From: Liolophura sinensis
Taxonomy: Eukaryota; Mollusca; Polyplacophora; Chitonida; Chitonidae
Direction of reading: 5' to 3'
DNA length: 64,000 nucleotides
Assembly: GCF_032854445.1 (NCBI RefSeq)
Contig: NC_088304.1
Span: forward strand, 2,604,001 to 2,668,000
The notes below the pieces were generated by a model, which saw only the letters and a program-made list of their open reading frames with translations, was not told the origin of the DNA and made no database searches. A program made the position numbers and the translations under genes. The stretch's first letter is position 1. Every line of letters starts with the position of its first letter. Positions 24,786 through 37,000 of this stretch are shown here, in pieces.

Positions 24786-26139
24786 AGTGGCTACGCAAAC
24801 TGTGAAGGAGCAGCTGTTGGCTAGCGGCTTCACATTCAAAGGGGTAGATTGTCCAATATATGATGTGGAGGAACAAAGGTTCCTGGTTAGATCTCGATGT
24901 CCGATTGAGGTGCCCGATGGCACTATTTGAGGTTTGATGTCCCAGTATGGCACGGCCCATCACGTCAGCCGGGAACATTACCTTTTTGATAGGTCACTTG
25001 AGAATGGTATGCGCCGTATTTACAAAAGTGGTGTGACCGAGATCATTCTACAATCAATTCCGGTTGGGAATTTTAGAATTCCTATGTGGTACAAAGGTCA
25101 GGTCCGTGCCTGTCACATCTGTGATAGCAAAGAACATTTCAAGGCCGACTGTCCTTTAAAGGATAAATGCCTCAAGTGTAAACAGGCAGGCCACTTTCAA
25201 AAGGACTGCCCGTTGAGCGATGAAAATGACAATGGCGATAATGACGATAACGATTGCAATGATAATGATGATGATGATAAAGACAGTAATGATTATGAAG
25301 TTGAAGGTGACAATAAAGATGAGAATGAAGGTCGAGGAGATGATGATGGTAATTATAGTGAGGGGCATGGGGATGATGTGGAAATTGGGGTTTCTGGCGA
25401 GTCTGTTCCTTCCAGTCAATAAAATAAGGGGTCTTTGGATAACTCTGCTGCTGACAACGAGGAAGCTGGAGAGTGGCAAGTTGTCACTAACTCCATGTCC
25501 TCCAGCAAAAAGATTCGAAATAAGCGCATTGATGATACAAATAAGGTCAGGAACTTAAGCGAATCGCCAGTAGTAAGTGGGCCCCAGAGCCTTTGCGAGG
25601 CATCTCAGACGTCAAATAGCCCGGAGTGGGTTGTCGGTATGAGTCAAATCTCGAACTCCTCCTCACCCCCTAGATCGTCAGAAATTTCGAATACTACGCC
25701 ATCCTGCATTAAGGAGACGTAATCCAGTGGCGTGACGCCCTCCAAAGGTGCACTTGGTAAGAGCCCGTCCTTATGGGGTAACATGCTCAGCCCTGACCCG
25801 TCTACAATGTCACAGTTAGACACTAGAAATATAGCAGATTGTCTTGATCCTCAGAGAAGCTCTCAGCAATCTGATATGTCTAGGGCTGGTGGAGAATCCA
25901 ATATGGAGGAATCTCTTTCGGAAATGGATGCATCCGAAGACTTGCCTGCCTATACCAGTGGCAAGGGTGAGGTCTTGGTAACTGTCTCAACATTCCTGGG
26001 GTCGTATTATCGCACATTGCGACGCGATTTTAAAGTTGACAAGGTTAAAAAGCAGAGGAAGTTGATAACGTTGTCACAGGAGGATTTTGCTGAACGTAGG
26101 GCAGCGATGTATAAAAACTCCAGGAAAAAAAACAAGTAA
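24786..26139 (+). pseudogene. LINE copy 2 ORF1, broken
   Basis: Counterpart of 4404-5765. The segment from 24934 to 25422 is open through both CX2CX4HX4C knuckles and the acidic Asp/Asn linker. Stops occur before it (TGA at 24928-24930), after the linker (TAA at 25420-25422) and in the Ser-rich region (TAA at 25720-25722). The tail ends in the basic RKKNK. Confidence 0.75.
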
Positions 26140-26148
26140 ATATTAATA

Positions 26149-29100
26149 ATGGCTACTACAAAGATCTTACAGTGGAACTGTAGAGGATTGAGGTGTAACC
26201 TCGCAGAGCTCCAGATGTTAGCTCAAGACCTCAATCCTATAGCTTTTAGCTTGCAGGAAACTCTAATGACTGATCCTAGTTATCAATGTCGAGGTTATGT
26301 ATCTCATCACGCTGTTGCCACGTTTATGAATGGAAAGGCATCAGGGGGTTCTTCTCTTTTGATCAGGCAGGGCGTAATACACAATAGACTGGAACTGAAC
26401 ACCGACTTGCAGGCGGTGGCGGTGCGTATCACACTGGGTATAGTGTTAACAATCTGTTCTATTTATATACCACCTTCTTCTACTCTTCACCAACAAGAGC
26501 TGCAAAATTTATATGATCACTTACCTAAACCGTGTCTTCTTTTGGGTCACTTTATTGCCCACAGTGTTCTCTGGGGTGACTCTGAACGTAACCAGAAAGG
26601 CTCTGTATTGGAGGATTTTATATCTAATAACTCTCTATGCGTCTTAAATGATGGCACACATACTTACCTTCATCGTGCAAAGGGCACTTATTCGGTCTTT
26701 GATTTGGCACTGGCTGATGCAGGGCTAAGGTCGGAATTCAGCTGGAGCGTCCATGATGATCTGTGCGGAAGCGACCACTTCCCCACCATACTTACCCTTG
26801 AGGAGCCGATATCTTCCTCCCTTCCACGCTTTAATTATGATAAAGCAGACTGGCCCAGCTTTGCTGTTCTGTGTGGTGAAACACTTACTAGCGACCTTTT
26901 TCTTCATGCAGTTGATCCTGTCCAGTTATTCTCGGATCACCTAATCGATATAGCTTCCAAATGTATCCCGAAATCATGTGCAGTTCCTCGTATTAAGAAA
27001 CCGTGGTTCACGGAGGGCTGTAAACGAGCTAGGCGTTTCAGGAAACGTGCTGAGCGCGTGTACCGATGTAGACCATCTCCCGGTAATTTTTTATACGATG
27101 TTAGGCGTAGTCGAATTAAAGCCCGTAGGACTATCAAACAGTCCAAACGTGACTCTTGGAAACGTTATGTTTCTAAGATTAATCATCGTGCCCCTATGTC
27201 AAAAGTCTGGAATATGATCCAACGCATCAAAGGCAAGGGACCCAATGTCACTGTCAATCATCTTAAAGACGGGAATAATTCTTTGACAGAAAAACCTGAC
27301 ATAACCAATAGGTTGGGCGCTTCTTTTGCGCACCATTCGTCTTCAGATAATTACTTGCCTCAGATCCAGCGGAACAAGGAACGGAACGAGGCAAGTCCTC
27401 TTGATCCTCAAATGAAGAATTCTACAATGCTACATTTTCTCTACATGAACTATCCGCATCCCCTAGCAAGACCCATAACTCAACTCGAGGGCCAGACGAT
27501 ATCCACTATCAGCTTTTACCACACCTTCCAGAATCTTCCTTGAGGGTGCTTCTCGGAATTTTTAATACCATTTGGATTTCCGGAAATTTTCCTGCCTCAT
27601 GGCAAAACGCTATTATTGTCCCCATCCTAAAGCCCGGAAAGGATTCTACCGATCCAAATAACTATCGTCCTATTTCCTTAACCAGTTGTGTATGCAAGAC
27701 TATGGAGAGGATGATTAACGATCGCTTAGTCTGGTTTTTGTAGACTAACGAGTTGATAAGCGACATTCAATGTGGATTTCGAATCCACAAAAGAATCGCA
27801 GTACTGTTGATCATCTTGTTCGTCTAGAATCCTTTATTAAGAACGGTATCGTTAATCGTGACCATGTCCTATCTGTCTTTTTGATCTGGAAAAGGCATAT
27901 GACACTACTTGGAAATATGGCATTATGAAAGATATGCATGGATTTGGACTTAGAGGTCGGCTTCCTGACTTTATTCGTAAATTCTTAGACCATCGACACT
28001 TTCAAGTTCGGGTTGGGGCTACCCTATCTGACTACTTTGAACAAGATCAGTGGGTTCCTCAAGGAAGCATTTTATCAGTTACTCTCTTTAGCATTGAGAT
28101 TAATAGCCTTGCCACAGTTTTATCTCCTAGTATGAATGTGTCCCTTTTTGTGGACGATCTTGGTATCTCTTGTCGAGGCAAAGGTATGAACACTATTTAG
28201 AGACAGCTGCAGCTTTGTCTTAATAAAATCCATGCCTGGGCACTGGAGAACGGATTTAAGTTCTCCAAGTCGAAGACTAACTGTGTACACTTTTGTCGGA
28301 AGTACTTCCCCCATGAAGACCCCAAGGTATTTTTAGATGAGTCCCCCATGAAGGTTGTGCCGGAGGCAAAATTCCTCGGGGTGATCTTCGATAAGCACCT
28401 TACATTTAAATCTCACATTAATTATCTTAGAGCCAGATGCCTAAAGGCGCTTTGTATTTTGAAGATTGTCTCTAGTGCTCGATGACCCTACTTTAGCTCT
28501 ATCGAGCACTTATTTGTTCTCAACTAGACTATGCCTGCAGTGGCTATGGAGGTGCGTCACGCTCCCAATTGAAGAAACTCAATACTGTATATCACCAGGC
28601 CTTACGGTTGTGCTTAGGTGCTTTCCGTACCTGTCCTGTGGAGAGTCTGTATGTTGAGGCAATCGAGCCTCCATTGGAGCTTCGAAGAACTAAACTATCT
28701 TTACAGTATATCACGAAGCTTAGAGCCAATCCATCCAAAACAGCCTTTGATTGTGTCTTCCATCCGGAATTTGAAGACTTATATGCTCAGAGGCCATCCA
28801 TTGTTCCTCTACTGGGTGTCCGCATCCAGGAACATGTGCAAGCAGCTGGACTTGGGCTGGATCCAGGAAGAGCCACCGTGGTTATGTCCTGAGCCTCAGG
28901 TTGATACCTCGCTCTCCTCCCTAAAGAAATCTTCCACCAACCCTCTTGTATACCAACAGCAGTTTAGTAATATGTGCTCAAAGTATCCATTTTATCACCG
29001 TATATTCACTGACTGTTACAAGGATGATGATAGCGTGGCTTCTGCCGCTGTCCTTGGGCCCAGAACCATTTCAACTCGGTTTCCAAATTCCTCCTCTGTA

Positions 29101-29595
29101 TTTACTGCGGAAGCCAAGGCAATTTTGTGCGCACTCCGGTACATACCAGATCTCGGAGATGGCAGATTTCTCATCCGCTCTGACTCCCTTTCCTGCCTCC
29201 AGGCAATTCGGGCTAGTTCGCCTGTACATCCAGACATTCTGTCTATCAGGGAGATGTTCAAACAACTTAATGAAGATTTTATCATTGTCTTTTGTTGGGT
29301 GCCCGGGCATATGGGTATCCCATGGAATACTGCAGCAGATGAAGCCGCTAAGGCGGCTCTGCATTCCGTTACTACCCAAACTGACTTTCCATATTCGGAC
29401 TTGCGTTCACTTATTTGCTCCTATATCAAGCGTTTGTTTCAGGCTAAATGGGATGACCGGACGACCAACAAACTCCATGATATTCGTCACTTTGCTGGTC
29501 CATCACCTTCCCTTTCACGGCTTCGTCTCCGCTCTTCCATTTTGAGGAGGTGTCGTATCGGTCACACACGTGCTACGCATGGGTATTTCTTGTAA
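26149..29595 (+). pseudogene. LINE copy 2 ORF2, broken after an intact endonuclease
   Basis: The APE endonuclease and linker are open for 464 codons (26149-27543), beginning KILQWNCRGLR and including LLLG and SDHFPTIL motifs. The RT (PNNYRPISLTS, WVPQGSILS, FVDD) and RNase H (SDSLSCLQAI, VPGHMGIP, AADEAA) follow but are cut by stops and at least two frameshifts, including a shortened T run near 27883. The RNase H part is open for 325 codons with its upstream spacer (28618-29595). Confidence 0.8.
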
Positions 29596-29960
29596 GGAGA
29601 AGATGCTCCTCATTGCTCTGCTTGTGATCAACGGTTCACAGTCAAGCACATATTGCTTGACTGGGGCAACTTTCCTCCTGCACGAGATTCCTTTTATCAC
29701 GTGAGCTCTCTTGCAGAACTTAGAAAGTGTCAATGCTGTAGAAAGTGATACTATTTTTGATTTTCTCTCTACCATTGGTATGACAGGAAAGCTATCATTT
29801 TAGACTACCGTCTGTGTTTGTTATGTGACTTCCGATGTCCTTTTTGACAGACTAGTAAATGAATTATCCGTTGTAGATCGACTACTTGACGTTTTATTGT
29901 CGCGATAAAACTAAAATATTGTTGAAAATGACGATAAAACTTTCACTCACTCATTCAATC

Positions 29961-30080
29961 CTATACTTCTACTACACTACACTACACTACTCTACACTTC
30001 GCCACTCCACGCCACGTGGCGTGGCTACGCTACACTACACTACACTACACTACACTACACTACACTATACTATACTATGC
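29961..30080. repeat. Pentanucleotide satellite with an 18-bp perfect palindrome
   Basis: ACTAC pentamers interrupted at about 30000-30030 by a palindrome (CCACGCCACGTGGCGTGG). This is the junction where copy 2 of the duplication departs from copy 1: copy 1 passes from the satellite straight into the 286-bp array. Confidence 0.8.
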
Positions 30081-30196
30081 TATATTCTATTACCCTTCGA
30101 TTTCTTTTTATTACATACAACGCACGGACTGGCTCTATGCCAAGTGCACATTATCTGAGTCGTTAGATACCCCCCATCACTAGACAGAAGCGTTTA

Positions 30197-30424
30197 ATGG
30201 ATTGCGTTCTACACCTGGCTGTAAAAAGAGCTCGTTGCAAGCTCAACTTTGCAGACGACTTGGTTCCCAGGGAGGCGTGGATTTATAGCACAAGGCGAAA
30301 GGATGTTGTACAGACCAAAAACAGCTTTATATGCTCTCGTTGTTTTACAGCTGAAAGCTACAAGAAGAATACAGCTAAATTTCCACAATGGTACCTGCAC
30401 ATAGTTGTTACAAACTACTATTAA
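30197..30424 (+). CDS. Small ORF, possible THAP-like fragment
   Basis: Seventy-five codons, starting MDCVLHLAVK. The segment around SFICSRCFTAESYKKN, about 20 residues after a Trp and an STRRKD stretch, resembles the second half of a THAP zinc-finger domain (the C-x2-H/C followed by an aromatic). The first Cys pair of a THAP finger is not recognisable, so it would be partial. It may be an exon of a real gene or a transposon relic; I treat it as tentative. Confidence 0.25.
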   Translation: MDCVLHLAVKRARCKLNFADDLVPREAWIYSTRRKDVVQTKNSFICSRCFTAESYKKNTAKFPQWYLHIVVTNYY

Positions 30425-31736
30425 CTGAACTGAAACTGATGGATAGTACATTTGTGTAGGCTGACGCCCACTTCCACATCGTACAAGTACTTATATTATA
30501 CACGACTATAAGCATAGCTTATACGGAATGACAATAGCATGTACCTGTAGTTGTCATCGCATATATGTATGACTTTAGAATCACCAGGAGAATAGAATGA
30601 TATTTATTGTGAAGCAGACATAGGGAAAGAATAGTAAATACACATTAAATTTTAAACTGAAAACACAAAATTACCAATGTAACACCACTGGCAAATGGAC
30701 ATGCCTGGTCAAAATTCAAATTCAACGTTTGAAAATTGGGAATCTCAAGTCTGGCTAGATTTGTCCGTGTCATAAATCGGAACTTCAAAGTCGTCCACTT
30801 TGGGCACAGATTGCGGCAGTATATTTTCTTACATGTAGTTAGAATTCATATAAAAAGTGACATCGCTTTGATATGAATTTTCATGTTATTTAAGCCGGCT
30901 GGATTGGCTTGGCCATCTGTGACGAAACTGGCTGAACCGCTCCGAGCGGCCGGCTGGAGATCGGCTCGGGCGTTACATCTATTCTTTTTGAAGGATTTAA
31001 AGTCATTATTACGTTTCTCAGAAGCCCTCCAAGTAGCATACTATTTAAACAGGTTATAATCTTTATAATTAGGACAAGTAGCTAAATCTGAACACTAATC
31101 CTTCAACACTGACAGTATTCCAGCCTTGTTTCAAATACAAGTCAAAATTTAAAAAATGTTATGCGTTTCCACATCAGAACGAAACTGAGCTTCCAAACTC
31201 AGAAAAAAGAAAAGAGGTCTCCATTCAAAATCAACTGAAAATCCTTTCTATACGAAAAATCTCATTAAATATATATATTTTTTCTTATAAAATATCATAT
31301 CAAGGTAACTTTTCATTGATTTATTTACAGCCTCACTGACGAGCATATTCTGTTTACCAGGCCCACACAGAAGAGCTTGGGTTAGTCGAGACCCCAGACC
31401 CCAGACCCCAGACCCCACAGGTGTAAACAGGACAGGTGCACAATGTTTGACAAACATTCAAACTTTTCAAACAGAGGCTTATGCGTTTTACAAGGACGTG
31501 TATAAGCTGATGACTGCTTTGCTGTTCCGCTATATAATGATTGTCAAATAGGCCTTTTTGTATTTAGATGGATACTCCTGGCCGTTTTTGTGTACATTTG
31601 TTGTTAAATAACGACCTTGCTCGAGATAGGGTTTGCTCTTAATCCACTGGCAAAAGATAAACGGTGGAAATAGCACTAGTTTGACATTTGAATTGGATGT
31701 CATGCCTATAATATATCGACGTTCGTTGTAAGGTCT
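30425..31736. other. AT-rich DNA unique to the second block
   Basis: No gene recognised. A GC-rich patch of about 80 bp (30893-30975, GCCGGCTGG, GAGCGGCCGGCTGG) stands out, as does a four-fold tandem AGACCCC repeat at 31389-31417. This stretch has no counterpart in the first block. Confidence 0.4.
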
Positions 31737-31870
31737 TCCAGCAAGCTACGGATGGTCGTGGATTTCCGTGGGCATTGCCCTATTTCCTCGCATCATAATG
31801 CTGTCCGCGGTCGTCTGCCGTATAGGTGAAATGTTCCATCAAATAAATAAAAAAAATATATAAATAAATA
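31737..31870 (+). mobile_element. SINE-B 3' part, truncated copy
   Basis: Recognised by ATAATGCTGTCCGCGGTCGT, a GTGAAATGTTCC motif and a CAAATAAATAAA tail. Confidence 0.65.
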
Positions 31871-32639
31871 TTACACATCCTTGTAATATATAATACCTTC
31901 TCACATCGTTGGAAACTAAAGGCCCATTCCTTCTTACAGCTCTGTTCAGTATTTATGTATCATTTCTGACATATTCATTTGGGAATTTGTATTTAACTTT
32001 GCTTTTGGAAATCTTTCTTGGAATTATAAACTGTAAATACCCTTTCATGGTTTACGAGCAGTGAACGATTGTCGGACAAACTGACCTTTATATCTTCGTT
32101 AACCAGAGCTCTCATTTCTACCACTTCTGTACAATAACTGTAAATGTTTTTATGGCTATGTTTTTTAAGCTGATGACAAAAATCTAGGTGATAATTCTAT
32201 TAGAAAAGTCTTTGACACACACCAGACACTCTGTCTTCCTTCAACCATTTTGACAGATCAGTTTCATTGATTTCAGAGAAAGCAATTAAATATGCGACAT
32301 TCTGTCTCAACATAACAATAACAATTATCTGACTAACCACAAATGTTAACTTCATGGAAATCAGAATAAATCCATTACCTTATTCTCCCAATCTCTGGTT
32401 CAGTCGGCTCAATCCGCTAAAGTATGGACACTTCTATCAAAGTTACCAGGCCCACTTCTGAATCTATCCCTTGTCTGATCTGGATGCATCTGGTCTAACT
32501 TCATAAACATATATTACTTTTAGCAATGAGATGTGCAAAGTCTGGATGCAAATTACGTAAAATATGCATCAGTTATTGCGCAAACACGCCTGGTCACTAT
32601 ACCATTAACGGTTTGTCATCTCTCTGATAGTTTTCAGTC
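31871..32639. other. AT-rich DNA, no feature recognised
   Basis: Ordinary-complexity sequence with no convincing ORF. It ends at the point (TTTTCAGTCTACGGCCTCTC) where similarity to the first block resumes. Confidence 0.4.
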
Positions 32640-33788
32640 TACGGCCTCTCGCCACGATGCGCTGTACGTCCCTAGGCTTAACTGCTCCTTTCATCTACTG
32701 CCAGCGGTCTGTCATCTTCTATCCTTCAATCCAGAAATGCCCCGATCATTTGTCCGTCTTTCCATCTGTCTGGCAACGTGTTCCAACGTCTGTCCGTCAT
32801 CCTGTTTCCGTCTGTTCACCACTCATTGTCCCTTTGTCCGTCATTACTCTGTCAGACCTCATGTTTCCGTCTGTTTACCATTGATTGCCGTCCATTTGTC
32901 CATCACCATCCACCTACTTATCCCAGCCCGTCCTTCTGTCTATCTGTCAACGTGTTTCAACGTCTGTCCATCATCCTGTTTCTCTCTGTTTAACACTGAT
33001 TGTCCATTTGTCCGTCATCACTCATATACTTGTTCCACAGCGTCTTTCCATCTGTCTGTCAACGTGTTCCAACGTCTGTCCGTCATCCTGTTTCCGTCTG
33101 TTCACCACTCATTGTCCCTTTGTCCGTCATTACTCTGTCAGACCTCGTGTTTTCGTCTGTTTACTATTGATTGCCGTCCATTTGTCCATCACCATCCACC
33201 TACTTATCCCAGCCCGTCCTTCTGTTTATCTGTCAACGTGTTTCAACGTCTGTCCGTCATCCTGTTTCCCTCTGTTTACCACTGATTGTCCATTTGTCCG
33301 TCATCACTCATATACTTGTTCCACAGCGTCTTTCCATCTGTCTGTCAACGTGTTCCAACGTCTGTCCGTCATCCTGTTTCCGTCTGTTCACCACTTATTG
33401 TCCCTTTGTCCGTCATTACTCTGTCAGACCTCGTGTTTTCGTCTGTTTACCATTGATTGCCGTCCATTTGTTCATCACCATCCACCTACTTATCTCAGCC
33501 CGTCCTTCTGTCTATCTGTCAACGTGTTTCAACGTCTGTCCATCATCCTGTTTCTCTCTCTTTACCACTGATTGTCCATTTGTCCATTTGTACGCCATCA
33601 CCCATCTACTTGTCCCACAGCGTCCTTCCGTCTGTCAGACCTAGTGTTTTCGACTATTTAGCATTGATTGTCCATTTGTCTGTCATCATCCATCTTCTTG
33701 TCCCACCGCGTCTTTCCGTCTGTTGGTCATCGTAGTTCCGTCTATTTACCAATGATTTTCCATTTGTCCATCATCATCCATCTACTTG
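32640..33788. repeat. 286-bp tandem repeat, copy 2
   Basis: Same array as 9597-10739, with the recurring phrase at 32885, 33171 and 33457 (286-bp steps). Its first unit is shorter than in copy 1, so the two arrays have changed internally since duplication. Confidence 0.85.
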
Positions 33789-33801
33789 TCCTTCCCTCCA
33801 C

Positions 33802-34164
33802 ACACCGGCCAGGATAGCTCAGTTGGTAGAGCGTCCGCTTTGAGTGGGCGGTAGATCCAGAGTCAATCCTGGGTCCGGTCACACTTAAGACCTTAAAAGA
33901 GGAAGTTGTAGCTCCAGCATCGCCTTCAGCATTAAGGAAATAGTGCAACGACATGTTGACACGTGTCACTATAATGGCGCGGGTCGGGTAAATTACTTGC
34001 CTTTGGTAAGTCGTCTCAGTGAAGCAGCACTAGATAAAAGAGGGGTGGAAATCCGTCCTACAACTAGGAGGCACATTACACCTGTATGCACTCTCTTGAC
34101 TCTGACTGAAAAAATTGTTAACTTTGACGTGAAACCTTAAGCACTCACTCACTCACTCACTCAC
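33802..34164 (+). mobile_element. SINE-A, copy 2 (duplicated with its flanks)
   Basis: Same insertion as 10753-11117, with the same 13-bp target-site duplication TCCTTCCCTCCAC at 33789-33801 and 34165-34177. The shared insertion site shows the SINE was in place before the block was duplicated. Confidence 0.85.
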
Positions 34165-34177
34165 TCCTTCCCTCCAC

Positions 34178-35457
34178 CATTGTCCTTAAACCTTGTTTTA
34201 TATTTTCATCATGACATTTGCTTTTTACCTGCACATTATAATGTTTTATCATCTTTTGCCAGGTAAATATTGTAAGAGACATGTCTTACTTCACTAGTGT
34301 TATCAGATAAAGCATGTTATAAATACTTACTGCAAGAGTAAGCTTACTCATTCCATGTGGGGTCTGCATTCTTCCTGCTGGTGACCTTCGACTTTCTTAG
34401 TTTTGCATCTCCCAAACCTACTTTTTAGTCTAATCACGACCATTACCTTTTTCTTGCGATGACATATGAACTGAATTTAAAACATTATGCATTCTGTTAC
34501 ATATAAATTTGCACTCTTCATCTTTTTAATGCAAAGTCATGCAACTATCAATTAACCATTCTGGCCGTAATCAAATAGACTTTAACTGTATCTAATCACA
34601 GCTAAATAATGCGAGGGCCCGCCATGTCTTGTGAAAAGACAATACTGTGGTCTTAAACAGTGGCCATACTTCCTGTGGTCATTAACTACTGTTTTCCACG
34701 CAAATTGTTTAAAGACTGCCGTCAGTTCATTACGAGGTGCCGTTTCCAACCGCAGTATAGAGCCTAGGAACACAGCTCTTGCGGCCGAAGCACTAAATAC
34801 CACAGACCGTGGATGATTATAGCAGGGATAATACAGTTTTGCAGGGATATAGTTTTGGCTTCAGATATGTAATCCAATGTTCCTCCTGCTCTTTCGACAA
34901 TAATAAAGGCGATGTCACAGAGTAGCCTATTTCCTTTCTTAAAACATGTTTTCAAACCTACGCTCGCCATTTCGCCAGCATATAAGGTTAAGATTAAATA
35001 AATCTGAAGGTTATCTTGGCTCCGACATCTGTAGTTTACGGTCTCAGATTGCAGCCCATGACCTCCGGGGTCAAGGCCACTGTTAATGATAACGCGGGAT
35101 GGAATCCAGCCAACCCCGATGATAGTGCACGGGCTCAGGTATAAAGATTTGTGGGTATTTGGCTAGTTGCTGAAATTGCCTCCTCCCGTGATTTCCTCAG
35201 CTATGTCAGTGAAATGAACAACTTAATCCTTAGCTAACAACTGTCAACATAATTTCGCCATCTTGTTTATTTATTTCGTTCTTGATTTAGGCAATATTCA
35301 AGAAATTGCCACATATCGCCATGACGTGTCCCTCATTTGCGTTCAGAAAACACTGTTTAGATACTCTAAATGCTGGTTTCTGCCTGACCATATGTTCATA
35401 CAGTCAACCGAATGAGAAAAGCGAGCTTCATGAATAATTTTATGTCTGTGGTTAATA
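34178..35457. other. Noncoding DNA, second copy of 11131-12410
   Basis: Matches the first block with scattered differences. No gene is supported; short minus-strand ORFs at 34582-34970 are not preserved in the first copy. Confidence 0.75.
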
Positions 35458-36044
35458 TATACAAACCCGTCCTATCTGTCCTGATACATTTCTCAAGCAA
35501 CTTGTGTCCGTACATATCTTATTCCTCAACGTCGAGCCAGTGTTTAAAGAGGTAAGACTGGATGCATCCAAATCGAGTCGTTGATGCACCGTTACGGCGG
35601 TTTTCACAAGTATTAACATTTTTATAAGGCAACCCGCCTGAACGTAAAGTTTGGGAACCTCTTGTGGAGAATATAATGTATTCGGTTTACTGAGATTTCT
35701 GAAAACAGTTAATGATTTTTCAGTCTGGTCGGATCATCTTATAGTTATGTTGATGTAGAATGTAAGCATCGTATATCACGTTTTAAAGAGGGATTCCAAG
35801 TTGATAATTGCCAAACCCAATTAAAAAACTACCAAATACACCAATTCCCAAAGGAATGTGTAAGAAATAATTATTAGTGAAGAGAGCTCGTGACATGTAA
35901 GATATAAGCAGTCATGAGTTTTTAATGAGTCATGAGTTTTTAATGAGTCATCAGCATTAAGTGATGTAGGGAAGACATTCTGTGGTCTAGGCATTACATT
36001 TAGAGAGACTTTTCTAGGCAAAGTATCACTTAGATATACCTGGT
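35458..36044. other. AT-rich DNA right of the duplication edge
   Basis: No gene seen. A 17-bp direct duplication (CATGAGTTTTTAATGAGT) occurs at about 35913-35950. Words shared with 2235-2400 suggest a common dispersed repeat. Confidence 0.4.
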
Positions 36045-36172
36045 CGTGGGTTTTTCCTCCAGGCCCTGCTCGGTTTCCTTCCCCTATAATGCTGACCGCC
36101 GTCGTATAAGTGAAATATTTTTGAAAAGGGCTTAAAACGTCATTAAAAAATTAAATAAATAAATAATCTTAG
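36045..36172 (+). mobile_element. SINE-B 3' part, truncated copy
   Basis: Contains GTGGGTTTTTCCTCC, ATAATGCTGACCGCCGTCGT, ATAAGTGAAATATTTTTGA and an AAATAAATAAAT tail. Confidence 0.7.
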
Positions 36173-36304
36173 ACATACATGCATGTCCAAGATTATGTTT
36201 GTCGCACATTCTTAATAAACTTGGCTCAAGTTATCTCTCAGGCAAGATACACATCAGGGCTTTGCTTTAGTGAAAATGTAATATAACACTTACGGCACAA
36301 ACGG

Positions 36305-36600
36305 GAAGACCAGAGCAGTTAAGCCAGTGCAAAAGCTGGCAAATGGTCGCACGTTATATCCGTGAAATCCGTCTACTAGTCAATTTAGCTCAGTTAGGAC
36401 ATCATTCTACCTGTTCATATACATGCCTGAAAAGTAAAAATATATTTAATGACGTACAACATACAGGGTAAAACCTGAGTATTCATGGCAGTGCGATAGC
36501 TGGCAAATGGTCACATGTCTTACCGGTAAAACTCAGGTCATTAGTCAATTTATCTCAGTTAGGGCTTTAGGAGTTATTGTAACTGTTCATGTACATACTA
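36305..36600 (+). repeat. Dispersed repeat R1, two copies
   Basis: Two copies, about 160 bp apart, of a phrase with AGCTGGCAAATGGTC(A/G)CA, then an ACCGGTAAAA-like segment, then TAGTCAATTTA(G/T)CTCAGTTAGG. Three more degenerate copies lie at 38235-38475, so the repeat flanks the synthetase pseudogene on both sides. Confidence 0.6.
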
Positions 36601-37000
36601 AAAAAGTAGCATGGCGCATGTTCCACAGCATCACGTCTTCAACAGAAACGCCATTAATCTGTTACAAGTGGATGAACAACTACCCTGTCGTTTGTAATGT
36701 CTCTAAGTAACCATAAATGTATACACAGAAGTCCTACAATTCCAACAAATAATGTCCTCACCACTGTGAAAATATTGCCTAAAGTCTTCAAGAAAAAAGC
36801 AGTCTTAAGCTGCCTTTATCCTTGTTTTCATGTGCATTTTTTTTACCACTGCCAGCAAAGAGCTAATCTTCCACTTCGGTAATATTAATACACGGCAAAA
36901 TACACACAAAATCTTTTGGAGGTAAACTTTGAGAACCAGTGCCGTTAATTCCTAAACAAAGATAGAATTAGCATTTTGCTTCCTTTGTTTTTCTCTCCAG

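Larger units (their letters stand above)
24361..29960 (+). mobile_element. LINE copy 2, near-identical to copy 1, dead
   Basis: Same organisation as copy 1: leader, ORF1 with two zinc knuckles, then ORF2 with APE, RT and RNase H. By eye it differs from copy 1 by a few percent. It keeps about 41 bp in the endonuclease that copy 1 lost. It shares with copy 1 the disabling TAG in the RT (27741-27743), the TAG after the FVDD region (28198-28200) and the TAA after RNase H (29593-29595). Shared lesions plus shared left flank show that a dead copy was duplicated as DNA. Confidence 0.85.
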
